The translations under genes were made by a program, and so were the position numbers. A stretch of 45,168 nucleotides of DNA, taken from Stenotrophomonas ginsengisoli. Its GTDB lineage: Bacteria; Pseudomonadota; Gammaproteobacteria; Xanthomonadales; Xanthomonadaceae. Each line of letters begins with the position of its first letter. Position 1 is the first letter of the stretch. The stretch spans positions 1-45,168 of the forward strand of contig NZ_LDJM01000030.1 of assembly GCF_001431485.1 (NCBI RefSeq), read 5' to 3'. Positions 10,344 through 20,031 of the stretch are shown one piece after another. The notes beneath the pieces were generated by a model. It was not told the DNA's origin, searched no databases, and saw nothing but the letters and a program-made list of their open reading frames with translations.

Positions 10344-11129
10344 ATGCGTTACGCAGCAGGCATTGAATACGACGGCAGCGCGTTCAAGGGCTGGCAGTTC
10401 CTGGGCGAGGGTGGGCCGAGCGTACAGGCCGCACTGGAGCAGGCACTGTCCTCGGTGGCCGATGCCCCGGTGTCGGTGATGTGCGCCGGGCGCACCGATG
10501 CCGGCGTGCACGGCCAGTGCCAGGTCGTGCATTTTGATACCGAGGTGGTGCGTGACCCACGCGCCTGGACCCTGGGCACCAGCACCCGGTTGCCGCCGGA
10601 AGTGGCGGTGCGCTGGTGCCAGCCGGTCGATGCGGACTTCCATGCCCGCTTCTCCGCCCGCGCGCGGCGTTACCGCTACCGGATCATGAACCGCTCCGTG
10701 CGTCCGGCCCTGGGGCGGCAGTTGCTCAGCTGGGAGCGGCGTCCGCTCGATGCCGATGCCATGCACCAGGCGGCGCAGTTGCTGCTCGGTGAAAACGATT
10801 TTTCCGCCCTGCGCAGCGCCGAGTGCCAGGCCGCCCATGCCCGCCGCGAGATGCAGCGCATCAGCGTGACCCGCGAGGGCGAGGTGGTGGAGGTGCAGGT
10901 ACAGGCCAATGCCTTCCTGCACCACATGGTGCGCAACATCGTCGGCTCGCTGTGCATGATCGGTGCCGGTGAGCGGCCGGTGGAATGGATGGGCGAGGTG
11001 CTGGCCGGGCGCGACCGGACCAAGGCCGGGCCGACTGCGCCGGCGGCAGGCCTGGTGTTTCTGGGGCCGCTGTACCCGGCGATCTGGCAATTGCCGGATG
11101 AAGTCACCGACGCGGCCCTGCAGCCATGA
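10344..11129 (+). CDS. truA: tRNA pseudouridine(38-40) synthase
   Basis: Isomerises uridines 38-40 in the anticodon arm of many tRNAs. The 261-residue protein starts with [18 protein letters not shown], has the catalytic D52 in [10 protein letters not shown], and contains the RRYRYRI and [11 protein letters not shown] segments that line the tRNA-binding cleft. A GTG three bases upstream exists, but ATG 10344 fits the family and is preceded by AGGAAG. It sits 25 bases after fimV, and its stop overlaps the trpF start (ATGA). The fimV-truA-trpF order is common in gamma-proteobacteria. Confidence 0.96.
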   Translation: MRYAAGIEYDGSAFKGWQFLGEGGPSVQAALEQALSSVADAPVSVMCAGRTDAGVHGQCQVVHFDTEVVRDPRAWTLGTSTRLPPEVAVRWCQPVDADFHARFSARARRYRYRIMNRSVRPALGRQLLSWERRPLDADAMHQAAQLLLGENDFSALRSAECQAAHARREMQRISVTREGEVVEVQVQANAFLHHMVRNIVGSLCMIGAGERPVEWMGEVLAGRDRTKAGPTAPAAGLVFLGPLYPAIWQLPDEVTDAALQP

Positions 11130-11794
11130 GCCTGGGCCGCACCCGGATCAAGTTCTGTGGCATGACCCGCGCCGGTGATGTGCGTCTGGCCGCCGAGCTG
11201 GGGGTGGATGCGGTCGGCCTGATCTTTGCTGCCGGCAGCAAGCGCCTGCTCAACATCGCCGAGGCCCGGGTGGTGCGCGCGGCGGTGCCGCCGCTGGTGG
11301 ATGTGGTTGCCCTGTTCCGCAACAACAGCCGTGACGAGGTGCGCGAGGTGATGCGCAGCGTGCGGCCGAGCCTGCTGCAGTTCCACGGTGAGGAAGACGA
11401 GGCGTTCTGTGCCGGCTTCCAGATGCCCTGGCTCAAGGCCGTGGCGATGGGCGGCAACGAGCCGGTCACCGGCAAGGAGCTGCTGCAGCGTTATCCCGGT
11501 GCCAGCGGCCTGCTGCTGGACAGCCATGCGCCGGGCGGCTCGGGTGGCAGCGGCATGGCCTTTGACTGGAGCCAGGTGCCCGGCGGCCTGCACCGGCCGT
11601 TCCTGCTGGCCGGCGGCATCGGCCCGGACAATGTGTACGAGGCGGTGACGCGCACCCGCCCGTGGGGCGTGGATGTGTCCAGCGGGATCGAGCATTCGCC
11701 CGGGATCAAGGACGGGGAGAAGATGCGCCGCTTCGTCGAACAGGTACGTCTGGCCGACCAGACATTGATGACGGCATCGCCTTCGCCGGCTTGA
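11126..11794 (+). CDS. trpF: Phosphoribosylanthranilate isomerase
   Basis: Third step after anthranilate in tryptophan synthesis: the Amadori rearrangement of phosphoribosylanthranilate. The 222-residue TIM-barrel has the catalytic Cys C11 in IKFCGMTR and the catalytic Asp D132 in [15 protein letters not shown]. The phosphate-binding loop is [10 protein letters not shown], and the C-terminal block [17 protein letters not shown] is typical. It is translationally coupled to truA. In this window it is separated from trpB and trpA by about 11 kb carrying the flotillin/AAA/TelA genes. Confidence 0.96.
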   Translation: MSLGRTRIKFCGMTRAGDVRLAAELGVDAVGLIFAAGSKRLLNIAEARVVRAAVPPLVDVVALFRNNSRDEVREVMRSVRPSLLQFHGEEDEAFCAGFQMPWLKAVAMGGNEPVTGKELLQRYPGASGLLLDSHAPGGSGGSGMAFDWSQVPGGLHRPFLLAGGIGPDNVYEAVTRTRPWGVDVSSGIEHSPGIKDGEKMRRFVEQVRLADQTLMTASPSPA

Positions 11795-11874
11795 GCGCGG
11801 TCACAGTTTGCCGGCGGCAGGTATGCCGCATGATCCATGCTTGAACTATGATCGGGGACTGGCTGCGCAAGGAG

Positions 11875-11908
11875 ATGGCGCGGCCAGATCCATGGCCGTG
11901 CGCCATGG
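11875..11908 (+). promoter_or_regulatory. Inverted repeats in the leader of the yqiJ-like gene
   Basis: CCATGGC (11890-11896) and GCCATGG (11902-11908) are perfect 7-base arms with a 5-base gap. ATGGCGC (11875-11881) can instead pair with GCGCCAT (11900-11906), so two exclusive stems are possible. The site is 32 bases before the first gene of the five-gene block, in a 145-base gap that also holds a TATGAT -10-like sequence at 11847-11852 without a convincing -35. It could be an operator or a leader structure. Confidence 0.35.
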
Positions 11909-11939
11909 CCGGCCCTGAATACGGTCACATGGAGGTTGG

Positions 11940-12620
11940 ATGCAGCAGTTCCTGCAGGTTGTGTTGTCCTACCCGACGCTGCCGCTGAGCATCGTGCTCA
12001 GTGTGTGCCTGCTGTACTGGCTGCTGATGGCCACCGGCCTGCTGGGCGACGGGCTGGATTTCGGCCTTGCCGATGGCGTGGAGGCCGAGGGCATTGCCCA
12101 TGCCGTGGCCGCCGTGCTCGGCCGCCTGGGCCTGACCGGTGCACCGCTGATGCTGGTGCTGACCCTGCTGGTTTTCTTTTCCTGGACGCAGGTCTACCTG
12201 CTGCAGCTGTTGCTGTTGCAGGCCATGCCGGGGTTCTGGCGTTTGGCGCTGGGCAGCCTGGGCTTGCTGCTGGCGCCGCTGCCTGCGGCCTTTGCCACGG
12301 CACTGGTGCTGCGGCCTTTCCGCCGGATGTGGCTGCGTGCCGGCTCCACTGGCGTGCAGCAGCTGCTGGGCCGCACCGGGGTGGTGATTTCTGCCGCGGT
12401 CACGGCCGATGAAGGGCGCGCAAGCGTGGCCGATGGCGGGGCCGGCCTGGTCCTGCAGGTACGCAGCCGTGACGGCGCGTACCTGTCGCGCGGCCAGGCG
12501 GTGATGCTGGTGGAGTACGACCGCCAGGCCTATTGCTATTACGTGATTGCAGCCGATGCCCTGGAACAGGCGCCGGCTCCGGTTGGCTTACTTGAATCTG
12601 GCGACAAGGAGAGTGGTTGA
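11940..12620 (+). CDS. yqiJ: YqiJ-like (DUF1449) OB-fold membrane protein
   Basis: An NfeD-like partner of a flotillin. The 226-residue protein has hydrophobic segments at about 14-36, 66-85 and 90-112, then a cytoplasmic C-terminal beta-rich OB-fold region (GVQQLLGRTGVVISAAVTAD through AVMLVEYDRQAYCYYV). This matches the layout of E. coli YqiJ, which is likewise followed by the flotillin YqiK. GGAGG at 11931-11935 is the ribosome site. The stop shares one base with the next start (TGATG). NfeD-like OB domains are thought to act with SPFH proteins in membrane microdomains; the precise role is not known. It is the first gene of a five-gene same-strand block. Confidence 0.85.
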   Translation: MQQFLQVVLSYPTLPLSIVLSVCLLYWLLMATGLLGDGLDFGLADGVEAEGIAHAVAAVLGRLGLTGAPLMLVLTLLVFFSWTQVYLLQLLLLQAMPGFWRLALGSLGLLLAPLPAAFATALVLRPFRRMWLRAGSTGVQQLLGRTGVVISAAVTADEGRASVADGGAGLVLQVRSRDGAYLSRGQAVMLVEYDRQAYCYYVIAADALEQAPAPVGLLESGDKESG

Positions 12621-14587
12621 TGAGCATGGCGGTGTATGCCCCCTTCGTGGTGGGCGTGGGTGGCGTGGTGGTGGTGCTGGTCGGCATTGCCGGCCTGTTC
12701 AAGGCGTTCTATCGCAAGGTCGACCAGGGCGTTGCGCTGATCGTCAACGACATGAGTGCCACGCCCAAGGTGCACTTCACCGGTGCCCTGATCGTGCCGG
12801 TGCTGTACCGGGCCGAGCTGATGCGGATCAGCCTGATTACCCTGCAGGTGGACCGCCGTGGCAAGGAAGGCCTGATCTGCCGTGACAACATGCGGGCCGA
12901 CATCGCGGTGGCGTTCTACCTGCGCGTCAACGAGACCCAGGAAGACGTGCTGCGCGTGGCCAAGGCCATCGGTGCGGACCGCGCTTCGGACAAGCATGCG
13001 GTCGATGAGCTGTTCAATGCCAAGTTCTCCGAGGCGCTGAAGACGGTCGGCAAGAAGTTCGAATTCACCGAGCTGTTCGAAAAGCGCCAGGAGTTCCGCG
13101 ACGAGATCATCAAGGTGATCGGCAACGACCTCAACGGCTATGTGCTGGAGGACGTGGCCATCGATTACCTGGAGCAGACGCCCAAGGCCCTGCTGGACCA
13201 GAGCAACATCCTGGACGCCGAAGGCATCCGCAAGATCACCGAACTGACCGCGCGCCAGAACGTGATCACCAACGAGCTGGAGCAGAACGAAAAGCTGGCC
13301 ATCAGCAAGAAGAACGTGGAGGCCCGCGAGGCCCTGCTGGCGCTGGAGCGGCAGCAGGCCGAGGCCGAGGCACGCCAGCAGCGCGAGGTGCAGACCATGC
13401 GCGCGCGCGAGGAGGCCGAAACGCTCAAGGTGCAGGAAGAGCAGCGCCAGCTGGCTGAAAATGCCCGCATCGAGGCCCAGCAGCTGATCGACATCCGTGA
13501 GCAGAACCGCCTGCGCGAGGTCGAGGTGGCCGAACAGAACCGCCAGCGTGCGGTGACCATCGAGGCCGAGCGGGTGGAGCGTGCGCGCCAGCTGGAACAG
13601 GTGACCACCGAGCGCGAGGTCCAGCTGCAGGGCGTGGAGCGTGACAAGGTGGTCGAGCAGGGCCGCATGGACGTGGCCAACATCACCCGCGAGCGCATCT
13701 CCATCGACAAGACCGTGGCCCAGGAAGAGGAGCGCATCAAGGAAGTGCGCCAGGTGTCCGAGGCCGACCGCCTCAAGCAGGTGACCATCCTGGAGGCCGA
13801 GGCCAAGGCCCAGGAAGCCCTGGTGCGCGAGGTCAAGGAAGCGCAGGCACGTGAAACCTCGGCCCGGCACAAGGCGGTGGAAATCACCACCCTGGCCCAG
13901 GCCGAGTTCGAGGCATCGGGCAAGCAGGCCGAAGCCAAGAAGCTGCTGGCCGAAGGTATCCGCGCCGAGCGCGCGGCGCCGGGCCTGGCCGATGCGCAGG
14001 TGCGCGAGGCCGGTGCCCTGGCCATCGAAAAGATCGGCGTGGCCGAGGCGCGGGTGATCGAGGCCAAGGCCGATGCCAACCTCAAGCAGGGCAGTACCGA
14101 TGCCCAGGTGCTCACCCACAACCTGCAGGCCAAGGCGCAGGGCGAGGAGGCCATGGGCCGGGCCAAGGCAGCAGCTGCCGAGTCGATCGGCACGGCCGAA
14201 GCCAGCGTGGTGGAAAAGCGCCTGTTTGCCGAAGCCGAGGGCCTGACCCGCAAGTTCCAGGCCATCGATGCGCTCAGCGACAAGGCGCGTGGGCATGAGG
14301 AATTCCGCATGATGCTCGATACCAGCCTGAAGCAGGCGCTGGCCTCGATCGACGCCGGCAAGGAAGTGTCCAAGGAAAATGCCGAGGTCATTGCCACCGC
14401 ACTGCGCAATGCCGATATCGATCTGGTCGGCGGCGACGGCGGCATGTTCGAGAACCTGATCAAGGCGGTATCGCTGGGCAAGTCGATCGAGGGGCTGGTG
14501 GACAAGAGCCCGATCGTGCAGGACCTGATGCAGCGCTATCTGGGCGTGGCCCGGCCGCAGGCGCTGGATCTGGACAAGGCCGACTGA
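12620..14587 (+). CDS. yqiK: YqiK-like flotillin (SPFH domain)
   Basis: A bacterial flotillin that forms membrane-associated oligomers. The single N-terminal membrane helix is at about 9-30, followed by the SPFH domain to about residue 210 (KVDQGVALIVNDM ... RADIAVAFYLRVN ... LNGYVLEDVAIDYLEQT). From about 225 to 560 it is an almost continuous Glu/Ala/Arg-rich coiled coil, and it ends in a flotillin-type C-terminal region (MFENLIKAVSLGKSIEGL). At 655 residues it is longer than E. coli YqiK because of the coiled coil. AAGGAGAG just upstream is the ribosome site, and the start overlaps the yqiJ stop by one base. Proteins of this type are found with NfeD-like partners; the cargo here is unknown. 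Confidence 0.92.
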   Translation: MSMAVYAPFVVGVGGVVVVLVGIAGLFKAFYRKVDQGVALIVNDMSATPKVHFTGALIVPVLYRAELMRISLITLQVDRRGKEGLICRDNMRADIAVAFYLRVNETQEDVLRVAKAIGADRASDKHAVDELFNAKFSEALKTVGKKFEFTELFEKRQEFRDEIIKVIGNDLNGYVLEDVAIDYLEQTPKALLDQSNILDAEGIRKITELTARQNVITNELEQNEKLAISKKNVEAREALLALERQQAEAEARQQREVQTMRAREEAETLKVQEEQRQLAENARIEAQQLIDIREQNRLREVEVAEQNRQRAVTIEAERVERARQLEQVTTEREVQLQGVERDKVVEQGRMDVANITRERISIDKTVAQEEERIKEVRQVSEADRLKQVTILEAEAKAQEALVREVKEAQARETSARHKAVEITTLAQAEFEASGKQAEAKKLLAEGIRAERAAPGLADAQVREAGALAIEKIGVAEARVIEAKADANLKQGSTDAQVLTHNLQAKAQGEEAMGRAKAAAAESIGTAEASVVEKRLFAEAEGLTRKFQAIDALSDKARGHEEFRMMLDTSLKQALASIDAGKEVSKENAEVIATALRNADIDLVGGDGGMFENLIKAVSLGKSIEGLVDKSPIVQDLMQRYLGVARPQALDLDKAD

Positions 14588-14603
14588 GCCGTCGGCATGG
14601 CGT

Positions 14604-14631
14604 GCCACGCCCGGCCGGGCGTGGCGGTTTT
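14604..14631 (+). terminator. Terminator-like hairpin between yqiK and the AAA+ ATPase gene
   Basis: GCCACGCCC-GGCC-GGGCGTGGC is a perfect 9-bp stem 16 bases after the yqiK stop, followed by GGTTTT. The U run is short and offset by two G, so termination is probably partial. It may set a step-down in expression between yqiJK and the downstream three genes. Confidence 0.6.
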
Positions 14632-14685
14632 CCTGCGGCAGGCCGCTGGCCGCCGCTGTTGTTGGCCAGGCAGGAAGCGTAGAGC

Positions 14686-17600
14686 ATGTCGGACAATCCG
14701 GATCAAGCAAGCAGCGTCGCCGTGGATCAGGCGGTGGCCCAGGGCGGCGCCTACGAGGTACTGCGTCGGCGTCTGAGTGAACAGGGCGAGCAGCTGCTTG
14801 CCGCCGCCGCGCAGTTGAACCAGCAGCGCCTGGGTGAGTTCGGTGACAGCCGGATGGAGGTGCTCGGGCGCTTCCGCATCCGCTCCGAGCACAATGCCGT
14901 GGGCCGCGACGTGGTCCAGATCGGCACTGACTGCCTGTTGTTCGGCTACAACGTCTACATCGGCCTGAAGAGCCAGACCACGGTGGCCGACGTCTTCAGC
15001 CTGTACCGCCTGACCCATGGCGATGCCGGTTATGACGTCACCCCGATCGACCCGGCTACCACGTTCCTGGCCCAGCCGGAGTTCGTGCGTGATTTCACCG
15101 AGCTGTACACCTACTACAAGGATGCACGGCTGCTGCAGCTGATCGTCACCGAAGGCCGGCTGCTGGCGGCCTTCCAGATCGGTGAGCGCAACACCGATGT
15201 GCGCGTGTTCCGCTGGTCCATTGCCAGTGACGGCGTGCTGAGCTATCTGGATGCACGCGGCGAACGCGACATCGTGCTGCCGCCGCCATTTGATTTTGAA
15301 TGGACCCGCGCCGGGCGCGAGATGGCGGTCAATGGCCGCCATCCGCATCTGAACATCCTGGACACCCTGTTCGTGGAAACCCTCGGCGGTGACCTGACGA
15401 TCAAGGTGGAAAACAACACCGACAGTGGCCAGGGTATCTACAGCGAACCGGTGGAAGACGCCACCCAGTCGCTGGATGACGCGCAGATCGAGTTTGCCCA
15501 GCTTGGCACCCTGATCCTGCTGCGCGTGCTGCCGTACCGCGAGACCCAGTGGCGCGGGCTGATCTTCAACCGCCTCACCGGCCAGGTGCTGCGCAATGAC
15601 GCCATCGTCCAGGCCTGCGTGCAGCTGCCCGAGGACCACGGCATCATCTTCCCCGGTGGCAGTTACCTGCAAAGTGGCGAACACCGCCATTTCGATGCCG
15701 GCGTGGAAGGCATGCAGTTCAAGCGCAGCATCCGTTCGCCCAATGGCGAGGATGTGCTGTACATCTTCTATGACCGCCAGGCCGGGCGCTCGGCCCTGCT
15801 GGTCTACAACACCATCGCCCGCAGCCTGCAGAACCCGGTGATCGGCCATGGTTATGCCTTTCTGGCCGATGGCCGCCTGGTGCTGTTCAACGCCGAGGGC
15901 GATGCGCCCACCCGCATCCACCCGATGCAGGTCTGGCAAACCCCGTTCTACAGCGATGAGTACGCCGCCAGCCGGCCGCCGAGCACCAGTTTTCTGGGGG
16001 CCATCGGCAATGCCGAGCTGGTCCGTGGCATTTCCAACCTGATCGCGGTTGCGCGCCAGATCGCCAGCCCGGATGTGTCCCTGCCGCGTTACCAGCGTCT
16101 GGTGGAGCAGGCGCGGCGCCTGTTTGACAGCCATCACTGGCTTGATGATGCCAACTGCGGCGGCATTGCCAGCCTGCTGCATGCGGTCACCGCCACCGGT
16201 GAGTCGGTGCTGGACGAGTTCGAGAAAGTGCAGTCCATTGCTGCGCAGTCGCAGCAGGCCATGGACGATGCCCGGCGTGAGCACCGCGCCTTGCTGGCAC
16301 GCCTGCAGCCGGACAACTGGCAGCAGGTGGATGCGTTCGTGCAGGCGCTCACTGCCATCCGTCAGCAGCGTGGCCAGCTGCTGACGATCCGTGAACTGCG
16401 CTACATCGATACCGCTGCCATCGATGCGATGACCGATGCCCTGGCCCAGGCCGAGCAGCAGGTCGGTGCGGCCACCGGCCGCTTCCTGGCCAGTGAACGT
16501 GCGCTGCAGCCCTACAACGAGCGCCTGTCGGCGCTGGACCAGGCCGCGCAGGAAGCCGTCAGCGCGCGCGCCATTGCCGGGCAGCTGGAGCTGATGCAGG
16601 CCATGGCCGCCGAGCTGGACATGCTCAGCGAGCTGATGGCCGGCCTGCCGATCGAAGATGCGGGCGTGCAGACTGCCGTGGTCGAGGCGATTTCGGCCAT
16701 CTATGCCCGCCTCAACCAGGCCCGGGCCCGCGCCGAGCAGCGCCGCCGCAGCGCCGGCAGCCAGGAAAGCATGGCCCAGTTCGGTGCCCAGTTCGCCCTG
16801 TTCGGGCAGGCCACGGCCAGTGCCCTGGCCCTGGCCACCGACCCGGAACGTGCCGACGAACAGCTCTCGCGCCTGCTGGTGCAGCTGGAAGAGCTGGAAA
16901 GCCGCTTCGGCGAGCATGAGCAGTTCCTCGGCGACATCCTGGACAAGCGCCAGGAGTTGATGGAGGCCTTTGACAGCCACAAGCAGGCCTTGCTGGAGCA
17001 GCGCCAGCGCAAGGCGCGCTCGGTACTGGAAGCGGCCAACCGCCTGCTGGAGGGCCTGGGCCGGCGGACCGAGCGCTTCGAGCGTGCCGAGGACCTGCAT
17101 GCCTTCTTTGCCGGCGACCCGCTGGTGGTCAAGCTGCGCCAGCTCAGTGCCCGCCTGCGCGAGTACCACGACAACGTCAAGGCCGATGATGTCGATGCCC
17201 GGCTCAAGGGCGTGGCCGACCAGGCCGTGCGCGCGCTGCGTGACCGCAGCGACCTGTACGAGGCCGGCGGCAGTGTGATCAAGCTGGGGCCGCGCCACCG
17301 TTTCAGCGTCAACAGCCAGGTGCTGGACCTGACCCTGGTGCCCGATGGCCAGGATCTGGCCGTGCACCTGACCGGTACCGATTACCTGCAACGCATCGAG
17401 GATCCAGCGCTGGAGGCCGGCCGGGCGTACTGGCAAGTCAACCTGGAATCGGAATCGGAGCAGCTGTACCGGGGCGAATTCCTTGCCGGCAGCATCCTGC
17501 TGGCGGCCCGGGCAGGGCAGGAGGGCCTGGACATGGCACGCCTGCGCCAGGCCGCTGCCGACCCGCAGCAGCTGGACCGGCTGGTGCGCGAATTTGCCGC

Positions 17601-20031
17601 GCCCCGCTACCGGCAGGGGTACGAGCGCGGCATCCATGACCATGACGCGGTGATCCTGCTGCAGGCGCTGCTGCCCATCGAACGAGGGGCCGGGGTGCTG
17701 GTGCATGCGGCCGCCACCCGGGCCATCGCGCTGCGCTACTGGGCCGAGCACGGGCAGTCGGTGGTGGTCAGCCAGTGGGGCGCGCGGCGTGCCGGCGCCG
17801 CTACCCTGCAGCGCCTGTTCGGTGACGGCAGTGCCCTGCAGGCCCTGCAGCAGGAGATGGCCAACCAGCTGCACGAGCATGCCCAGGTGCAAGCGCTGGC
17901 GTGGAGCCCGGCACAGTGCATGGCCGCTGCGGCCTACCTGCTTGATGAGCTGGCCGCCGCACCACCGGTTTTCAGCATCAGCCGCAATGCGCAGGTCCTG
18001 CTGCAGCAGTTGCGCCAGACCCTGCAGGACGCCGGCGAGAACGAACGCTTTGACGCCTTGCTGGCCGCCGCCGGTGATGCCGGCTCACGCTGGGCCCTGG
18101 CAGTCCAGTGGCTGGGGGCAATCTGCCGCGATCCGCAGGCACAGCCGCTGCGTGATTATGTGGCCGAGGCCGCCGCCCTGCTGCTGCATGGCCCGGCCCT
18201 GCATCACCGGGTCAGCCAGGCAGGCCTGTCCGCGTCGGTGGAGGGCCTGCTCGGCGAGCATCCGCGCATCGTGGAAGGGCGCATGGCGCTGACCCTGGAT
18301 GATTTCATGGCCCGCCTGCAGCACCACATCGAGCACTTCCAGCCCGGCCTGGCGGCCTACCAGAAAGTGCGCAACCAGATCATCGCGCGCGAGCGCGAGC
18401 AGCTGCGGCTGGAGGAGTTCAAGGCGCGCCCGCTGTCCTCGTTTGTCCGCAACAAATTGATCAACGATGTCTACCTGGGCCTGATCGGCGACAACCTGGC
18501 CAAGCAGATGGGCACGGTGGGGCAGGACAAGCGCAGCGACCTGATGGGCCTGCTGATGCTGATCAGCCCGCCCGGTTACGGCAAGACCACGCTGATGGAA
18601 TACGTGGCCAGCCGCCTGGGCCTGGTTTTCATGAAGATCAATGGTCCGTCGCTGGGCCACGAGGTCAAGTCGCTGGACCCGGCCCAGGCCCCGGATGCGA
18701 CCTCGCGCCAGGAGCTGGAAAAGATCAACCTGGCCCTGGAGATGGGCAACAACACCATGCTGTATGTGGATGACATCCAGCACACCCATCCTGAGTTCCT
18801 GCAGAAGTTCATTTCCCTGTGCGATGGCACCCGGCGCATCGAGGGCGTGTGGCGCGGGCGTACCCGCACCTATGACATGCGCGGCAAGAAGTTCTGCGTG
18901 GTGATGGCCGGCAACCCGTACACCGAGTCCGGCGAGGTGTTCAAGATTCCGGACATGCTGGCCAACCGTGCCGACATCTACAACCTGGGCGATGTGCTGG
19001 GCGGCATGGAAGAGGCGTTCAAGCTCAGCTACATCGAAAACAGCCTGACCTCCAACCCGGTGCTGGCGCCGCTGGCCACCCGGCAGATGGCCGACCTGTA
19101 CCTGCTGGTGGACCAGGCCCAGGGCAAGCAGGTGTCCAGCAACGACCTGAGCCATGCCTACAGCCAGGCCGAGATCAACGAGATTGTCGCCACCCTGCAG
19201 CGCATGCTGCAGGTGCGCGAGGTGGTCTACCGGGTCAACCTGCAGTACATCGCCAGCGCCGCCCAGGCCGACCAGTACCGGGTCGAGCCGCCGTTCCGGC
19301 TGCAGGGCAGCTACCGCAACATGAACAAGCTGGCCGAGAAGGTCTCGCCGGTGATCAATGCGCAGGAGCTGGCCCAGCTGCTGGATGACCATTACCAGGG
19401 CGAATCGCAGCTGCTCACCACCGGGGCGGAGGAAAACCTGCTCAAGCTCGGTGAGCTGCGTGGCAGCCTGGGGGCCGAGCAACTGGCGCGCTGGGAGCAG
19501 ATCAAGCGTGATTTCCTGCGCAACAAGGCCATTGGTGGCGATGACGCCGATGTCGGTGGCCGGGTCGTGGCGCAGCTGGCCGACATCGCCCAGGGGCTGC
19601 AGCAACAGCACGCGCCGGTAGTGGTGGCCGGGCCCGCCGAGCCGGCACCGTGGCCGGCCATCGTGGAGGCACTGCAGGCCCTGGTTGTGCCGGCCGCCAC
19701 CGCAACCCCGGTCACGTCCGCCTCGCCGGCAGCGGCCAATGCCGGGCCTGCGCTGGACATGCAGGCGCTGGAGCCATTGCTGCAGGCACTGCGCAGCAAC
19801 CAGCTGCAACAGCAGCAGACCGCGCAGGCGCTGGCCGCACTGGCCCAGAGCCTGGCCCAGCGCACGACGTCCGCGCCCGTCGAAGGTGGTGGCAAGCCAC
19901 GGCGCAGCCGCCAAGGGGCGGTGACCCGCGACATGGACCGCGAGCTGGTCCAGCATTTCTATGGCTTGCAGGCCATTGATGCCGAAACCGGGCAACGTCC
20001 GCCCGCCCCGCCGGAACCCGGGCCGCAATGA
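14686..20031 (+). CDS. Giant AAA+ ATPase (annotated elsewhere as DNA repair ATPase, DUF3686-type)
   Basis: A 1781-residue protein with one clear P-loop ATPase domain near the C-terminal third. Walker A is SPPGYGKTT (G1297-T1302) and Walker B is MLYVDDIQ (D1362, D1363). A sensor-1-like strand reads VVMAGNPYTESG, followed by PDMLANRADIYNLGD, the look of a MoxR/midasin-like AAA+ module. Residues 1 to about 430 are beta-rich and match the DUF3686 region that such proteins carry. About 520-800 is helical and coiled-coil rich. The last 170 residues are Ala/Gln-rich linker. Databases often name this family 'DNA repair ATPase', but I see no nuclease or helicase motif and know of no direct proof. AGGAAG precedes the ATG. 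It overlaps the next gene by four bases. Confidence 0.85.
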   Translation: MSDNPDQASSVAVDQAVAQGGAYEVLRRRLSEQGEQLLAAAAQLNQQRLGEFGDSRMEVLGRFRIRSEHNAVGRDVVQIGTDCLLFGYNVYIGLKSQTTVADVFSLYRLTHGDAGYDVTPIDPATTFLAQPEFVRDFTELYTYYKDARLLQLIVTEGRLLAAFQIGERNTDVRVFRWSIASDGVLSYLDARGERDIVLPPPFDFEWTRAGREMAVNGRHPHLNILDTLFVETLGGDLTIKVENNTDSGQGIYSEPVEDATQSLDDAQIEFAQLGTLILLRVLPYRETQWRGLIFNRLTGQVLRNDAIVQACVQLPEDHGIIFPGGSYLQSGEHRHFDAGVEGMQFKRSIRSPNGEDVLYIFYDRQAGRSALLVYNTIARSLQNPVIGHGYAFLADGRLVLFNAEGDAPTRIHPMQVWQTPFYSDEYAASRPPSTSFLGAIGNAELVRGISNLIAVARQIASPDVSLPRYQRLVEQARRLFDSHHWLDDANCGGIASLLHAVTATGESVLDEFEKVQSIAAQSQQAMDDARREHRALLARLQPDNWQQVDAFVQALTAIRQQRGQLLTIRELRYIDTAAIDAMTDALAQAEQQVGAATGRFLASERALQPYNERLSALDQAAQEAVSARAIAGQLELMQAMAAELDMLSELMAGLPIEDAGVQTAVVEAISAIYARLNQARARAEQRRRSAGSQESMAQFGAQFALFGQATASALALATDPERADEQLSRLLVQLEELESRFGEHEQFLGDILDKRQELMEAFDSHKQALLEQRQRKARSVLEAANRLLEGLGRRTERFERAEDLHAFFAGDPLVVKLRQLSARLREYHDNVKADDVDARLKGVADQAVRALRDRSDLYEAGGSVIKLGPRHRFSVNSQVLDLTLVPDGQDLAVHLTGTDYLQRIEDPALEAGRAYWQVNLESESEQLYRGEFLAGSILLAARAGQEGLDMARLRQAAADPQQLDRLVREFAAPRYRQGYERGIHDHDAVILLQALLPIERGAGVLVHAAATRAIALRYWAEHGQSVVVSQWGARRAGAATLQRLFGDGSALQALQQEMANQLHEHAQVQALAWSPAQCMAAAAYLLDELAAAPPVFSISRNAQVLLQQLRQTLQDAGENERFDALLAAAGDAGSRWALAVQWLGAICRDPQAQPLRDYVAEAAALLLHGPALHHRVSQAGLSASVEGLLGEHPRIVEGRMALTLDDFMARLQHHIEHFQPGLAAYQKVRNQIIAREREQLRLEEFKARPLSSFVRNKLINDVYLGLIGDNLAKQMGTVGQDKRSDLMGLLMLISPPGYGKTTLMEYVASRLGLVFMKINGPSLGHEVKSLDPAQAPDATSRQELEKINLALEMGNNTMLYVDDIQHTHPEFLQKFISLCDGTRRIEGVWRGRTRTYDMRGKKFCVVMAGNPYTESGEVFKIPDMLANRADIYNLGDVLGGMEEAFKLSYIENSLTSNPVLAPLATRQMADLYLLVDQAQGKQVSSNDLSHAYSQAEINEIVATLQRMLQVREVVYRVNLQYIASAAQADQYRVEPPFRLQGSYRNMNKLAEKVSPVINAQELAQLLDDHYQGESQLLTTGAEENLLKLGELRGSLGAEQLARWEQIKRDFLRNKAIGGDDADVGGRVVAQLADIAQGLQQQHAPVVVAGPAEPAPWPAIVEALQALVVPAATATPVTSASPAAANAGPALDMQALEPLLQALRSNQLQQQQTAQALAALAQSLAQRTTSAPVEGGGKPRRSRQGAVTRDMDRELVQHFYGLQAIDAETGQRPPAPPEPGPQ

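Noticed and set aside
14536..17892. 1118-codon open frame on the minus strand opposite the AAA+ ATPase gene
   Set aside because: It is a shadow of the GC-rich codon pattern of the plus-strand gene; its translation is rich in Gly, His, Gln and Leu with no domain, while the plus frame has Walker motifs.
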